DNA of 52,756 bases from Paraburkholderia elongata (GTDB lineage: Bacteria; Pseudomonadota; Gammaproteobacteria; Burkholderiales; Burkholderiaceae): positions 1 to 52,756 of the forward strand of contig NZ_WOEZ01000213.1 in the NCBI RefSeq assembly GCF_013177735.1, given 5' to 3'. Within the stretch, counting starts at the first letter, position 1. Every line of letters starts with the position of its first letter. The notes below the pieces were generated by a model that did no database searches, was not told the DNA's origin, and saw only the letters and a list, made by a program, of their open reading frames with translations. The position numbers and the translations under genes were made by a program. This document shows, one piece after another, positions 17,489 to 25,837 of this stretch.

Positions 17489-18931
17489 ATGCAACTGCAA
17501 CATGCCAGGCAGTTTTATATCGACGGCCAATGGGTCGATCCGCAAAACGCGGCCAGCGCGGCCACGCTCGACGTAATCGATCCGTCCACGGCCACTGCGT
17601 TCGCGCAGATTTCGCTCGGCAGCGCGGCCGATGTCGACCGCGCCGTGGCCGCTGCGAAGCGTGCCTTTCCCGCCTACAGCGAGACGACGATCGCGCAGCG
17701 AATCGATCTGCTGCAAGCGGTCCTCGACGTCTACCGTAAGCGCTACGACGACATGGTGCATGCGATCAGCCGTGAGATGGGCGCACCGCTGCAATATGCG
17801 AACGACGCGCAGGCGTGGACCGGCGTCGCGCATCTGGAGACGATGATCCGCACGCTCGACACGTTCGAATTCGAGTACGTGAAGAGCAGCATTCTGATCC
17901 GCAAGGAAGCAGTAGGCGTGTGCGGGCTGATCACGCCGTGGAACTGGCCGGCCTTGCAGATCGCCACCAAGGTCGTGCCCGCGCTTGCGGCCGGCTGCAC
18001 GATGGTGCTCAAGCCCTCGGAGCTGGCGCCGCTCTCCGGCATCATCTTCGCCGAGATCCTCGACGAAGCGGGTGTGCCGGCCGGCGTGTTCAACCTTGTG
18101 AACGGCGAAGGCGCAACGGTGGGCGAGGCGATGTCGCGTCATCCGGACATCGACATGATGTCGTTCACCGGTTCGACGCGCGCGGGCGTGCAGGTCGCGA
18201 AGGCCGCGGCGGATACGGTCAAGCGCGTGCATCAGGAACTGGGCGGCAAATCGGCCAACCTGATTCTTGAAGATGCCGATCTGAAGCACGCTGTGATGCG
18301 CGGTGCACGTGCGTGCTTCGACAACAGCGGCCAATCGTGCGATGCGCCCACCCGCATGTTCGTGCCGCGCGCACGCCTCGCCGAGGCTTTGGCGTACGCG
18401 AAGGAAGCGGCTGAAGCACTGGTCGTCGGCCCCGCGGATGCGAAGGGTATCGATCTTGGACCTGTCATCAGCGAGCAGCAGTTCGACAAGATCCAGCGGC
18501 TGATCGGCGTGGGCATCGACGAGGGCGCGACGCTGGTGGCCGGTGGTCCGGGCCGTCCCGAAGGCTTGAAGGATGGCTACTTTGTACGCCCGACCGTATT
18601 CGGCAATGTCACGCCGAACATGACGATCGGGCGCGAAGAGATTTTCGGACCGGTGCTGTCGATTCTCGGCTACGACTCCGAAGACCAGGCAATCGCGATG
18701 GCCAACGACAGTCTCTACGGTCTCGCGGGCTACGTGCAATCCGCGTCGATCGAGCACGCGCATGCCGTGGCGAAACGCCTGCGTACCGGCACGATCTATC
18801 TGAACTACGCGGACTACAGCCCCGATGCGCCGTTCGGCGGCTTCAAGCAATCGGGCAATGGCCGCGAGTACGGCGAGTTCGGTCTCGAGGACTTTCTGGA
18901 GATCAAGGGCGTGGTCGGCTACGCGGATTGA
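17489..18931 (+). CDS. NAD(P)-dependent aldehyde dehydrogenase
   Basis: A 480-residue ALDH-superfamily enzyme oxidising an aldehyde to its acid. Hallmarks are the TPWNWP oxyanion segment near residue 150, the cofactor-loop FTGSTRAG, the general base Glu250 in QELGGKS, and the catalytic Cys284 in NSGQSC. The NYADYSPDAPFGGFKQSGNG segment near the C-terminus is also conserved. The spacing of Glu and Cys (34 residues) is standard. Lying next to the FAD amine oxidoreductase, it probably handles the aldehyde that enzyme makes. Assignment as PuuC, betaine-aldehyde or another class cannot be made from sequence alone. Confidence 0.92.
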   Translation: MQLQHARQFYIDGQWVDPQNAASAATLDVIDPSTATAFAQISLGSAADVDRAVAAAKRAFPAYSETTIAQRIDLLQAVLDVYRKRYDDMVHAISREMGAPLQYANDAQAWTGVAHLETMIRTLDTFEFEYVKSSILIRKEAVGVCGLITPWNWPALQIATKVVPALAAGCTMVLKPSELAPLSGIIFAEILDEAGVPAGVFNLVNGEGATVGEAMSRHPDIDMMSFTGSTRAGVQVAKAAADTVKRVHQELGGKSANLILEDADLKHAVMRGARACFDNSGQSCDAPTRMFVPRARLAEALAYAKEAAEALVVGPADAKGIDLGPVISEQQFDKIQRLIGVGIDEGATLVAGGPGRPEGLKDGYFVRPTVFGNVTPNMTIGREEIFGPVLSILGYDSEDQAIAMANDSLYGLAGYVQSASIEHAHAVAKRLRTGTIYLNYADYSPDAPFGGFKQSGNGREYGEFGLEDFLEIKGVVGYAD

Positions 18932-19061
18932 GGGTGCGTGACGGCCGGTCGGTGAGGGACATCACCGCGCCGGCCACTTTCCCATGGCCATTCCGAACCT
19001 TCGAGCCCCTGTTGAGGGCGTCTATAATCCTCAGCGGAATTCGCCATCGGATCTTCAACCT

Positions 19062-19520
19062 GTGAAAACAACTATCGCTATTGCGCTTGCCGCGCTTGCC
19101 CTGAGCGGCTGCATGTCCGCCGAAAAGCAGGAGGCGCAGGCGCGTGACTTCACCCGCTCCGAGAGCCTGCTCGATGCCGCGCAGCGTAACGCTGCCATTA
19201 CGTGCTCGGATCAAACTCAGTGTGACAGGGCCTGGTCGCTCACGAAGGACTACGTGGCGACGCACTCTTCCACATCGATCGTTCGCGCGGACGCGGTAGC
19301 GATCGAAACCGACGTTCCGAGCCGCTCGGGGCGCGCGGTCTATTCGGCCACACGCGTGGCCAAGGGCAGTGGGGCGACGATCACACTGTATGCGCAGTGC
19401 CGTGGCATGTATGGCCAGGATCGCGCGATGGGCGCTGACTACGATGATTGCGTCAAGCAAATCGGTCCGACGCAAAACGGCTTCGTGCCGTTTCTGCGCC
19501 AGCATCTATCCAGCCAGTAA
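19062..19520 (+). CDS. Putative small lipoprotein, unknown function
   Basis: A 152-residue product from GTG 19062 (MKTTIAIALAALALSGC). The signal peptide ends in the lipobox LSGC, so Cys17 should be lipidated. The upstream ATG at 18984 would bury this signal inside the protein and is rejected. The mature part has three further cysteines (CSDQTQC and CRGMYGQD), which could form a disulfide, and a conserved-looking YDDCVKQIGPTQNGFVPFL end. I recognise no named family. It stands alone between the aldehyde dehydrogenase and a convergent LysR gene. Confidence 0.75.
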   Translation: MKTTIAIALAALALSGCMSAEKQEAQARDFTRSESLLDAAQRNAAITCSDQTQCDRAWSLTKDYVATHSSTSIVRADAVAIETDVPSRSGRAVYSATRVAKGSGATITLYAQCRGMYGQDRAMGADYDDCVKQIGPTQNGFVPFLRQHLSSQ

Positions 19521-19726
19521 CGGACAAACATTCAGGCCGATGTGCGAGCCGCAGGGTGACGTGCCGCTGCGCATTTGAAGCATGGCGGGCGTGTCTGCGA
19601 TTCGGCTTGCAGCGCCGCGCGCCCGTCCGGATGACTGAGCTGCAAGTGACCGTACCTCGCCAGTTTGAATACGATGAAGTGACGTGGGCCTGTGATGCCG
19701 CTCAACCACGCCATTCGGTCACGCCA

Positions 19727-20677
19727 CTACAGCAGCAGTTCGATTGAATGAAACAGGCGGCGCAGGTCGGGGTCTTGCGAGCGCGCGCCTTCGTCGATCA
19801 CTTCGCGCAAACAATCGAGAAAACACTCGGCCGCCGGACTGGTCGGCGCGCCGCGCCGCGACGTGATGCTGACGATGGTTTCATCCACCGTTTCGCGCAA
19901 GGGCAGCGCCCACAGATTCTCCTTCGCGATGGTCACCTCGACGAGCGGCCACGGAAAAATGCTGAGCATGTCCGTCTGCGCGAGCAGGCCGAGCACGACC
20001 GCGAGCGAATGCGCCAGGTGGATCGTGTGGGGCACGCTCATGCCGCGCTTGCGGAATACGTTGTCCGAGATCGACTCGCGGCTTGCGGGGTCCCAGTTCA
20101 ATACCCATTCAGCGTCTTCCAGTTCGAGCAGCGTGCGGCAACCCGCCTTCGGATGATCGCGGCGCGCGACCACGGCCGAATGGGTCGAAAAGAGCGGTAC
20201 GTTGTGAAACTCCGATTGCGGCGACGCGGGCGGCGGACGGCCAATCGAAAAATCGAGGCTGCCGTCGCGCAAGCGCGGTTGCACGACCGCCAACAGGCCC
20301 TCGAAGAATTCCAGTTGGACTTCCGGCATGCGCTGCCGGAACCGCTGCACCGTGGGCGGCAGAAAAGTCAGCGCCACCCACGGCGTGACACCGATCGACA
20401 GCTTGCCGGCCGCCGCGCCGCGCATTGCCTCGATCTCCGCTTCCGCGCGTTGCAACTGGCCGAGCACCAACCGGGCATGCACGACCAGCGCGCGGCCGAA
20501 CTCCGTGAACGCGACGCCGCTCGCGCTGCGCACCAGCAACGGCGCGTGCAGATCGGCCTCAAGTTCTCGCATGGCCTTGGTCACGGCGGCCGGCGAAAGG
20601 TCAAGCGAACGGGCAGCGGCCCGGATACTGCCGGTATCCGCAATGGCCGCTAAGGTGCTGAGTTGATGCAGTTTCAT
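19727..20677 (-). CDS. LysR-family regulator
   Basis: A 316-residue LysR-type regulator starting at ATG 20677 (MKLHQLSTLAAIADTGS). The frame extends further upstream, but those residues show no family features and overlap the divergent promoter. The HTH is GSIRAAARSLDLSPAAVTKA (about residues 16-35). The effector domain starts near GKLSIGVTPWVA. It faces away from an M20 amidohydrolase gene 118 bases off, its most likely target. The effector may be an N-acyl amino acid, by inference only. The C-terminus (SQDPDLRRLFHSIELLL) overlaps nothing. Confidence 0.88.
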   Translation of the reverse strand: MKLHQLSTLAAIADTGSIRAAARSLDLSPAAVTKAMRELEADLHAPLLVRSASGVAFTEFGRALVVHARLVLGQLQRAEAEIEAMRGAAAGKLSIGVTPWVALTFLPPTVQRFRQRMPEVQLEFFEGLLAVVQPRLRDGSLDFSIGRPPPASPQSEFHNVPLFSTHSAVVARRDHPKAGCRTLLELEDAEWVLNWDPASRESISDNVFRKRGMSVPHTIHLAHSLAVVLGLLAQTDMLSIFPWPLVEVTIAKENLWALPLRETVDETIVSITSRRGAPTSPAAECFLDCLREVIDEGARSQDPDLRRLFHSIELLL

Positions 20678-20795
20678 CTGGAAAACCCGTAGAAGGGTGG
20701 CAACCACGGGTTGCTGCCGCAACGATTCTACGCCTGCCGCTGGAAAATCGGCGTCGTTATGCTGGGTCCACGCTTTCATAGACGGAGACGACATC

Positions 20796-21968
20796 GTGAA
20801 CACCATGGCCATCCCGGCGGGCATCGCCGAACTCGAAGACGAAATGATCGCGCTGCGCCGTCGCATCCACGCGCAGCCCGAACTGGCTTATGAAGAGTTC
20901 GCCACCGGCGACCTGGTCGCCGAGCGCTTGCAGGAGTGGGGCTACACCGTGCACCGCGGGCTGGGTCAAACCGGTGTTGTAGGGCAACTGAAAGTAGGCA
21001 GTGGCGCGCGCAAACTCGGCCTGCGTGCCGACATGGACGCGCTGCCGATTCACGAAACCACCGGCCTGCCGTATGCGAGCACGGTGCCCGGCAAGATGCA
21101 CGCATGCGGCCACGACGGCCACACCGCGATCCTGCTGGCCGCGGCCAAACACCTCGCGCAGGAAAAGTGCTTTGACGGCACGCTCAATCTGATTTTCCAA
21201 CCTGCCGAAGAAGGCCAGGCCGGTGCGAAGAAAATGCTGGAAGACGGCCTGTTCGACAAATTCCCGTGCGACGCGGTCTTCGCGATGCACAACATGCCGG
21301 GTTTTCCGACGGGCAAGTTCGGCTTCCTGCCGGGCTCGTTCATGGCTTCGTCGGATACGGTGATCATCAAGGTGACCGGCCGCGGCGGTCATGGCGCGAT
21401 GCCGCACAAGGCGGTCGATCCGGTGGTGGTGTGCGCGCAGATCGTGCTGGCATTGCAGTCGATTGTGTCGCGCAACATTGCACCGCTCGACATGGCGATC
21501 ATCACGGTCGGCGCGATTCACGCCGGCGAAGCGCCGAACGTGATTCCTGAAACCGCGGAGATGCGCCTGTCCGTGCGCGCGCTGAGGCCCGAGGTTCGCA
21601 ACTATTTGCAAGAGCGCATCACGGCGGTCGCCTGCGGGCAGGCGGCGGTGTTCGGCGCGCGGGCGCATGTGGACTATCAGCGGCGCTATCCGGTGCTGGT
21701 CAACGATGTACAGATGACCGGTCTTGCACGGCAAGTCGCACTCGACTGGCTCGGCGAAGACGGTTTGATCGCCGACATGCAACCGCTGACCGGCAGTGAA
21801 GACTTCGCGTTCCTGCTGGAACGTTGCCCGGGCAGCTACCTGATTATCGGCAATGGCGACGGCGAGGGCGGTTGCATGGTCCACAACCCGGGCTACGACT
21901 TCAACGACGACTGCCTCGCTACCGGCGCGGCCTACTGGGTGCGGCTCGCGCAGACGTTCCTTGTCTGA
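20796..21968 (+). CDS. M20-family amidohydrolase (hippurate hydrolase / N-acyl amino acid deacylase type)
   Basis: A 390-residue metal-dependent hydrolase. GTG 20796 is chosen because GGAG (20784-20787) lies eight bases before it; ATG 20805 is possible. The metal ligands of the family are visible: RADMDALP, HACGHDGH (residues 102-109, bridging Cys104), QPAEEGQAG with the catalytic Glu pair, and the dimerisation-domain GRGGHGAMPHKAVDP. It cleaves an amide bond of an N-acyl or N-aroyl amino acid in the cytosol. An MHS-type symporter follows 162 bases downstream and could import the substrate. A divergent LysR regulator precedes it. Confidence 0.9.
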   Translation: MNTMAIPAGIAELEDEMIALRRRIHAQPELAYEEFATGDLVAERLQEWGYTVHRGLGQTGVVGQLKVGSGARKLGLRADMDALPIHETTGLPYASTVPGKMHACGHDGHTAILLAAAKHLAQEKCFDGTLNLIFQPAEEGQAGAKKMLEDGLFDKFPCDAVFAMHNMPGFPTGKFGFLPGSFMASSDTVIIKVTGRGGHGAMPHKAVDPVVVCAQIVLALQSIVSRNIAPLDMAIITVGAIHAGEAPNVIPETAEMRLSVRALRPEVRNYLQERITAVACGQAAVFGARAHVDYQRRYPVLVNDVQMTGLARQVALDWLGEDGLIADMQPLTGSEDFAFLLERCPGSYLIIGNGDGEGGCMVHNPGYDFNDDCLATGAAYWVRLAQTFLV

Positions 21969-22130
21969 GGCAGGTGGCATCGAGTTGGACTGAAGCCGTG
22001 CAAGGCTCCGAAGGTCACAAAGGCCAGCGGGGCCGTCAAGGCCGTGTTGGGGCAAGTCAGACCGTCCATTGCTTTTAGGCGCACAAGGCCGCAGAGCCAC
22101 GCATCGGCATGGGACACCATGGAGACACAG

Positions 22131-23486
22131 ATGGATTATTCCGCTACACCGCAACCCGCAGGCACCGACGCGTTGAATCTCGCTGACGCGTCGGCCCTGC
22201 CGCCCGCCAAACGCACGAGCCACGCCAAAGCGATTGCTGCGATCACGCTCGGCAACGGCCTCGAGTTTTTCGATTTCACGATTTATAGCTTCTTCGCGAC
22301 GATCATCGGCAAGCTGTATTTCCCGGTGGAAGGGCAGCTTGCGCAATTGATGCTGGCGGCCGGCACCTTCGGCGTGGGCTTCATCATGCGGCCGGTGGGC
22401 GGGATTGTTCTAGGCGCGTATGCAGATCGCGCCGGACGCAAGGCCGCGATGAGTCTCACGCTGTGGCTGATGACGCTCGGCTCGGCGATCATTGCGTTCG
22501 CGCCGACGTACGCGGCGATCGGCGTCGCTGCGCCAATGCTGGTGATCCTTGCGCGCTTGATTCAGGGGTTCGCGCTGGGCGGCGAGGTCGGCGCATCGAC
22601 CTCGTTGCTGCTTGAATATGGCAGCGACAAGACGCGTGGATTCTACGGAAGCTGGCAATTCGTGAGTCAGGGGTTGAACACCGTATGTGGCTCGCTGCTG
22701 GGTGTTGCGCTGGCGGCGGCGCTGTCCACTGCCGCGCTGGAGAGCTGGGGCTGGCGTGTGCCGTTTGTGATCGGCATGGCGATGGGGCCGATTGGTATTT
22801 ACATCCGGCGGCATCTGGACGAAACGTTGCCGGGGGTGGAAGACGGTACTGTTTCGGCGGCGCAGGCGCCTGATGCACAGCCGGTTCGCAAGCTGTTTCG
22901 CGAGCATTCGCGTGTGATTACGACGGGTGTGTTGACGACGATTGGCGGCACGGCGGCGAACTACATCGTGCTGTTTTATCTGTCTACCTACGCGATTCGG
23001 ATTTTGCATTTGCCGATGTCATCGGCGCTGTGGGCCGCGTGGACCGCGGCGATTGTGACGGTGATTTGTTCGCCCTTTGCGGGCGCGTTGTCCGATCGCG
23101 TGGGGCGTAAACGTGTTTTGTGGATTTCGCGGGTGTTGCTGATTTTTGCCGTGTATCCGGCTTTTATGATTATTAATGCTTCGCCTACGGTGCCTGTTTT
23201 GTTGTCTGTTGTTGCTGTGCTGGCTGTGTTTGTTGCTTTTACGGCCGTGCCCAATATCGTCATGCTGCCCGAGATGTTTCCGCGCGCGATTCGTGCTACC
23301 GGGATGTCGGTTGTTTATTGTTTAGGGGTTTCTATTTTTGGTGGGTTTGCGCAGTTTTTTGCTACGTGGTTGATTCAGGTTTCTGGGAGTAATTTGGCTC
23401 CTGCCTGGTATTTGATTGGGTGTGGGGTTGTGTCGTTGTTGCCGTTGCCGTTTATGCGGGAGACTGCTGGGAAGGCTATAGATTGA
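22131..23486 (+). CDS. MFS transporter, metabolite:H+ symporter (MHS/ProP-like)
   Basis: A 451-residue inner-membrane permease with 12 predicted helices. ATG 22131 has GGAGACAC directly upstream; ATG 22119 and the longer frame are less likely. Signature loops GAYADRAGRKAAM (between helices 2 and 3) and ALSDRVGRKRVL (between helices 8 and 9) mark the MFS, and GNGLEFFDFTIYSFFAT is typical of the MHS subfamily that takes up carboxylates, betaines or dipeptides. It is probably co-transcribed with the M20 hydrolase. From about 23000 on, codons ending in T replace those ending in C or G, so the last third looks unlike its own 5' part. The inverted-repeat region follows directly. Confidence 0.9.
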   Translation: MDYSATPQPAGTDALNLADASALPPAKRTSHAKAIAAITLGNGLEFFDFTIYSFFATIIGKLYFPVEGQLAQLMLAAGTFGVGFIMRPVGGIVLGAYADRAGRKAAMSLTLWLMTLGSAIIAFAPTYAAIGVAAPMLVILARLIQGFALGGEVGASTSLLLEYGSDKTRGFYGSWQFVSQGLNTVCGSLLGVALAAALSTAALESWGWRVPFVIGMAMGPIGIYIRRHLDETLPGVEDGTVSAAQAPDAQPVRKLFREHSRVITTGVLTTIGGTAANYIVLFYLSTYAIRILHLPMSSALWAAWTAAIVTVICSPFAGALSDRVGRKRVLWISRVLLIFAVYPAFMIINASPTVPVLLSVVAVLAVFVAFTAVPNIVMLPEMFPRAIRATGMSVVYCLGVSIFGGFAQFFATWLIQVSGSNLAPAWYLIGCGVVSLLPLPFMRETAGKAID

Positions 23487-23491
23487 AGGTT

Positions 23492-23789
23492 TTTTTTTGC
23501 CTTCGCGGCGCTTTGGCTGTTTGCCTGCGGTGTTGGCCTTTCCTTGATTTGTTAGCCTACTCCGTGCGTTTTTCTGTGCGCTTGCGGTTTTGGCCTTTCC
23601 TTGAATTGATATTGGTCTATTAGCGTCGCCCCTGTGCGGGGCGGGCACTTACTTCTCTTTGCCGCCGCAAAGAGAAGTAAGCAAGAGAAAGCGGCTCCAA
23701 CCGCTAATTCTTAAGCGGGTCCCCCGCACAGTCGCGGTAGTGGAGCATCTGGAATCTGTGCCCTCGCACATTCGGCGTTGGTGACAAGG
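23492..23789 (+). repeat. Left arm of large imperfect inverted repeat
   Basis: This arm begins about six bases after the stop codon of the + strand MFS gene and is matched in inverted form by 24279-24578. The core (23592-23789) is nearly identical to the other arm. Shared landmarks include GGCCTTTCCTTGAATTGATA, TTCTTAAGCGGGTCCCCCGC and GTGCCCTCGCACATTCGGCG. The outer 100 bases are more diverged but still alignable (GCGGCGCTTTG, TTTGCCT, TTTTCCTTGAT). It contains a 15-bp perfect hairpin. It looks non-coding. Confidence 0.9.
23648..23681 (+). other. Strong hairpin inside left arm
   Basis: CTTACTTCTCTTTGC (23648-23662) pairs perfectly with GCAAAGAGAAGTAAG (23667-23681) around a CGCC tetraloop. 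The equivalent stem in the right arm has changed on both sides but still pairs, which supports a selected RNA or DNA structure. Confidence 0.85.
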
Positions 23790-23901
23790 GCGTCATTCTT
23801 CCGGCGGCGCTGCGCGCGCCGAAGAGCATTTCTTAAACCCGCCCGCTGCGTTTTCGCGCCCACGCCTCATTCGGCGCGGCGGCCCGGCCCGTATCGTGTT
23901 T

Positions 23902-23982
23902 GCCGCTTCTACCGCTTCTACCGCTTCTACCGCTTCTACCGCTTCTACCGCCTCTATTGCCACTATTGCCACTATTGCCTCT
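23902..23982. repeat. 9-bp tandem repeat (ACCGCTTCT-type, nine units)
   Basis: Nine contiguous 9-bp units: five of the form (A/G)CCGCTTCT from 23902 to 23946, then ACCGCCTCT, two ATTGCCACT and ATTGCCTCT. The array lies in the centre of the inverted-repeat region. A frame through it reads as Phe-Tyr-Arg repeats, which I do not regard as a gene. Confidence 0.9.
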
Positions 23983-24105
23983 GCGCTTCGATTATTTATT
24001 CGAAGTGCGAACTTTTAGCTATGCAGGCTGATACGACTTGCTGGTAAGGCAGCGTGGAGCAACGATACTTCCAGAACGCTGCGGTAGCTGCACATTCGGC
24101 GCTTC

Positions 24106-24245
24106 GCCGAGGCGGGGTCGATGGCTCCCACGGACCTCGACGGAAGCCCTCGGTTTCCCCTGCAGATCGGTCCGTGCCGAGGCGAAGCCGATGGCTCCCG
24201 CCACACGCAACCGAAGCCCCTGGTTTCCCATGCACACCCATCCGC
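24106..24245. repeat. Two diverged copies of a 70-bp tandem repeat
   Basis: The units 24106-24175 and 24176-24245 share GCCGAGGCG, GATGGCTCCC, GAAGCCC and GGTTTCCC at matching offsets, with substitutions between. They occupy the right half of the centre of the inverted-repeat region. Confidence 0.75.
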
Positions 24246-24278
24246 GACGCACGCAGTGCGGAGTGGGAGCTGATGAGT

Positions 24279-24578
24279 CCTTTGTCGCTAACGCCGAATG
24301 TGCGAGGGCACGGATTCCAGATGCACCACTACCGGAACTGCGCGGGGGACCCGCTTAAGAATTAGCGATGTGAGCCGCTTTCTTTGCTTATCTTTCTTTG
24401 CGGCGGCAAAGAAAGTAAGTGCCTGCCCCGCACAGGGGCGAACGCTAATAAACCAATATCAATTCAAGGAAAGGCCAACGCCATAGGCGAACAGACGAAC
24501 AAGCGCCGAGCAGGCAAACAGATCAAGGAAAACCCAACGCCGTAGGCAAACAAACAAAGCGCCGCCGCAGGCAAAAAC
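24279..24578 (-). repeat. Right arm of large imperfect inverted repeat
   Basis: Reverse-complement counterpart of 23492-23789. On the minus strand it starts about six bases after the stop codon of the convergent MFS gene (24584). The best-matching core is 24279-24477, and the outer portion (24478-24578) is more diverged. It carries its own version of the hairpin at 24387-24419. Confidence 0.9.
24387..24419 (-). other. Hairpin inside right arm (counterpart of 23648-23681)
   Basis: On the minus strand, CTTACTTTCTTTGC pairs with GCAAAGAAAGATAAG around the same CGCC loop. Compared with the left arm, a CT-to-T change on one side is matched by a GA-to-A-type change on the other, with one bulged base. 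The stem is kept while the sequence has changed. Confidence 0.8.
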
Positions 24579-24583
24579 CCCGC

Positions 24584-25837
24584 TCATCTAACCGCCGACC
24601 CCCCATCAGCCACAGGCGCAGCCTCCTCATCCGCAGCCGGATCCCGCGTCTCGGGCATCGCCGCCCAAACCAGCAAAACAGCAAGCGCGCCCGCAGCGGC
24701 AAGTCCAAAAAAGCTCACAGCATTGCCAAAATGATCCGCCACAAACCCAGCAGCCGTCGTACTCAAAGTCGCCCCAATCCCAGCAGCCAACCCAAACAAC
24801 CCAATACAAAGGTTATACCGCCCCTTCCCGCCAGCAACATCGGCGGCAATCAACGGCAGCATCACACCGAACACAGCCGCGCTCAGGCCGTCCAGCATCT
24901 GCACCGGCACCAGCAAATAAGGGCTGCTGATCCCGGCAAACAACAACGCCCGTATCGGCAACGCCGAAAAACCAAGCAGCAAAATCGGCCTGCGTCCCCA
25001 CCGCTCGGCAGAGCGCCCAACCCATGGCGACATCATCGCCACAATCGCCTGCGGCACGATGATGCACGCGGCAATCACGAGCTGCACGTTGTCGCCCATG
25101 CCGGCCGTCACTTCGCCAGCGGCAAGATTCAGCATCGCCGCATTCGACAAGTGGAACAGCACGATACAAGCCGCAAACAGCAGCATCCGCTTGTCACGCA
25201 ACAACTCGCGCAAACTCTCGCGTCGTTCGATCTGTTTCGGTGTCGGCCCGGCCTTCGGCAACTCGATCGTATCGGTGCGCTGAATCATCGTCAGCGCAAT
25301 CAGCGCCGGCACCGCAAGCGCCGCAGTCAGCCAGAACACCGCGCGGGGCGAATAGTATTCGCCGAATACGCCCATCAGCCCGGCCGCGACGGCGCTGCCG
25401 ATCGAAGCCCAGCGCGCATTGCGTCCCAACCGGTCGCCCAGATTCGCGCGCCCCACCAGCGCAAACGAGATCGCGGCCAACGCGGGCGTCAGCATGCAGC
25501 TGGCAAAGCCGTGGAACACCTCCGCGACAATCACCGGCAGCACCGTCGGGCTCGCGGCCAGCAGCACCGCGCTGAAAATGATCGCGAAGATCGCCCAGGC
25601 GGCAGCGCCTTTTTTGTTGCGCAACGCGTCGACGGCAGCGCCGCCCGGCACCTGGCTCACCATCGCACTGATGGTGCCGACGGACAGCGCCATGCCGATC
25701 TCGCCCTGGGTCCACTTGTGCGAGGCAAGGTACGACGCAATGAACGGCCCGAAACCCGTCTGCACGTTGGCGACGAAAAAATTCAGCCAATCGAGTGCGC
25801 GCAGACTGCGCGCGGTTACGAAAGTGCGGCCTGTCAT
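24584..25837 (-). CDS. MFS transporter
   Basis: A 417-residue inner-membrane permease with about 12 hydrophobic segments. ATG 25837 (MTGRTFVTARSLRALDW) overlaps the stop of the upstream lipoprotein gene in an ATGA, so translation is probably coupled; the frame extending to 26299 shadows that gene. The N-terminal NFFVANVQTGFGPFIASYL and the loop PWVGRSAERWGRRPILLLG are MFS-like. The C-terminal 20 residues are acidic and Ala-rich, probably a disordered cytosolic tail. The substrate is unknown; the set-up with a periplasmic PRC-barrel lipoprotein is unusual. The inverted repeat begins six bases past the stop. Confidence 0.87.
   Translation of the reverse strand: MTGRTFVTARSLRALDWLNFFVANVQTGFGPFIASYLASHKWTQGEIGMALSVGTISAMVSQVPGGAAVDALRNKKGAAAWAIFAIIFSAVLLAASPTVLPVIVAEVFHGFASCMLTPALAAISFALVGRANLGDRLGRNARWASIGSAVAAGLMGVFGEYYSPRAVFWLTAALAVPALIALTMIQRTDTIELPKAGPTPKQIERRESLRELLRDKRMLLFAACIVLFHLSNAAMLNLAAGEVTAGMGDNVQLVIAACIIVPQAIVAMMSPWVGRSAERWGRRPILLLGFSALPIRALLFAGISSPYLLVPVQMLDGLSAAVFGVMLPLIAADVAGGKGRYNLCIGLFGLAAGIGATLSTTAAGFVADHFGNAVSFFGLAAAGALAVLLVWAAMPETRDPAADEEAAPVADGGSAVR

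Noticed and set aside
23778..24365. Several overlapping reading frames of 60-106 codons inside the inverted-repeat centre, one with Phe-Tyr-Arg repeats
   Set aside because: They arise from simple tandem repeats and GC-rich DNA, on both strands at once, with no ribosome binding site, domain or codon pattern of the neighbours.
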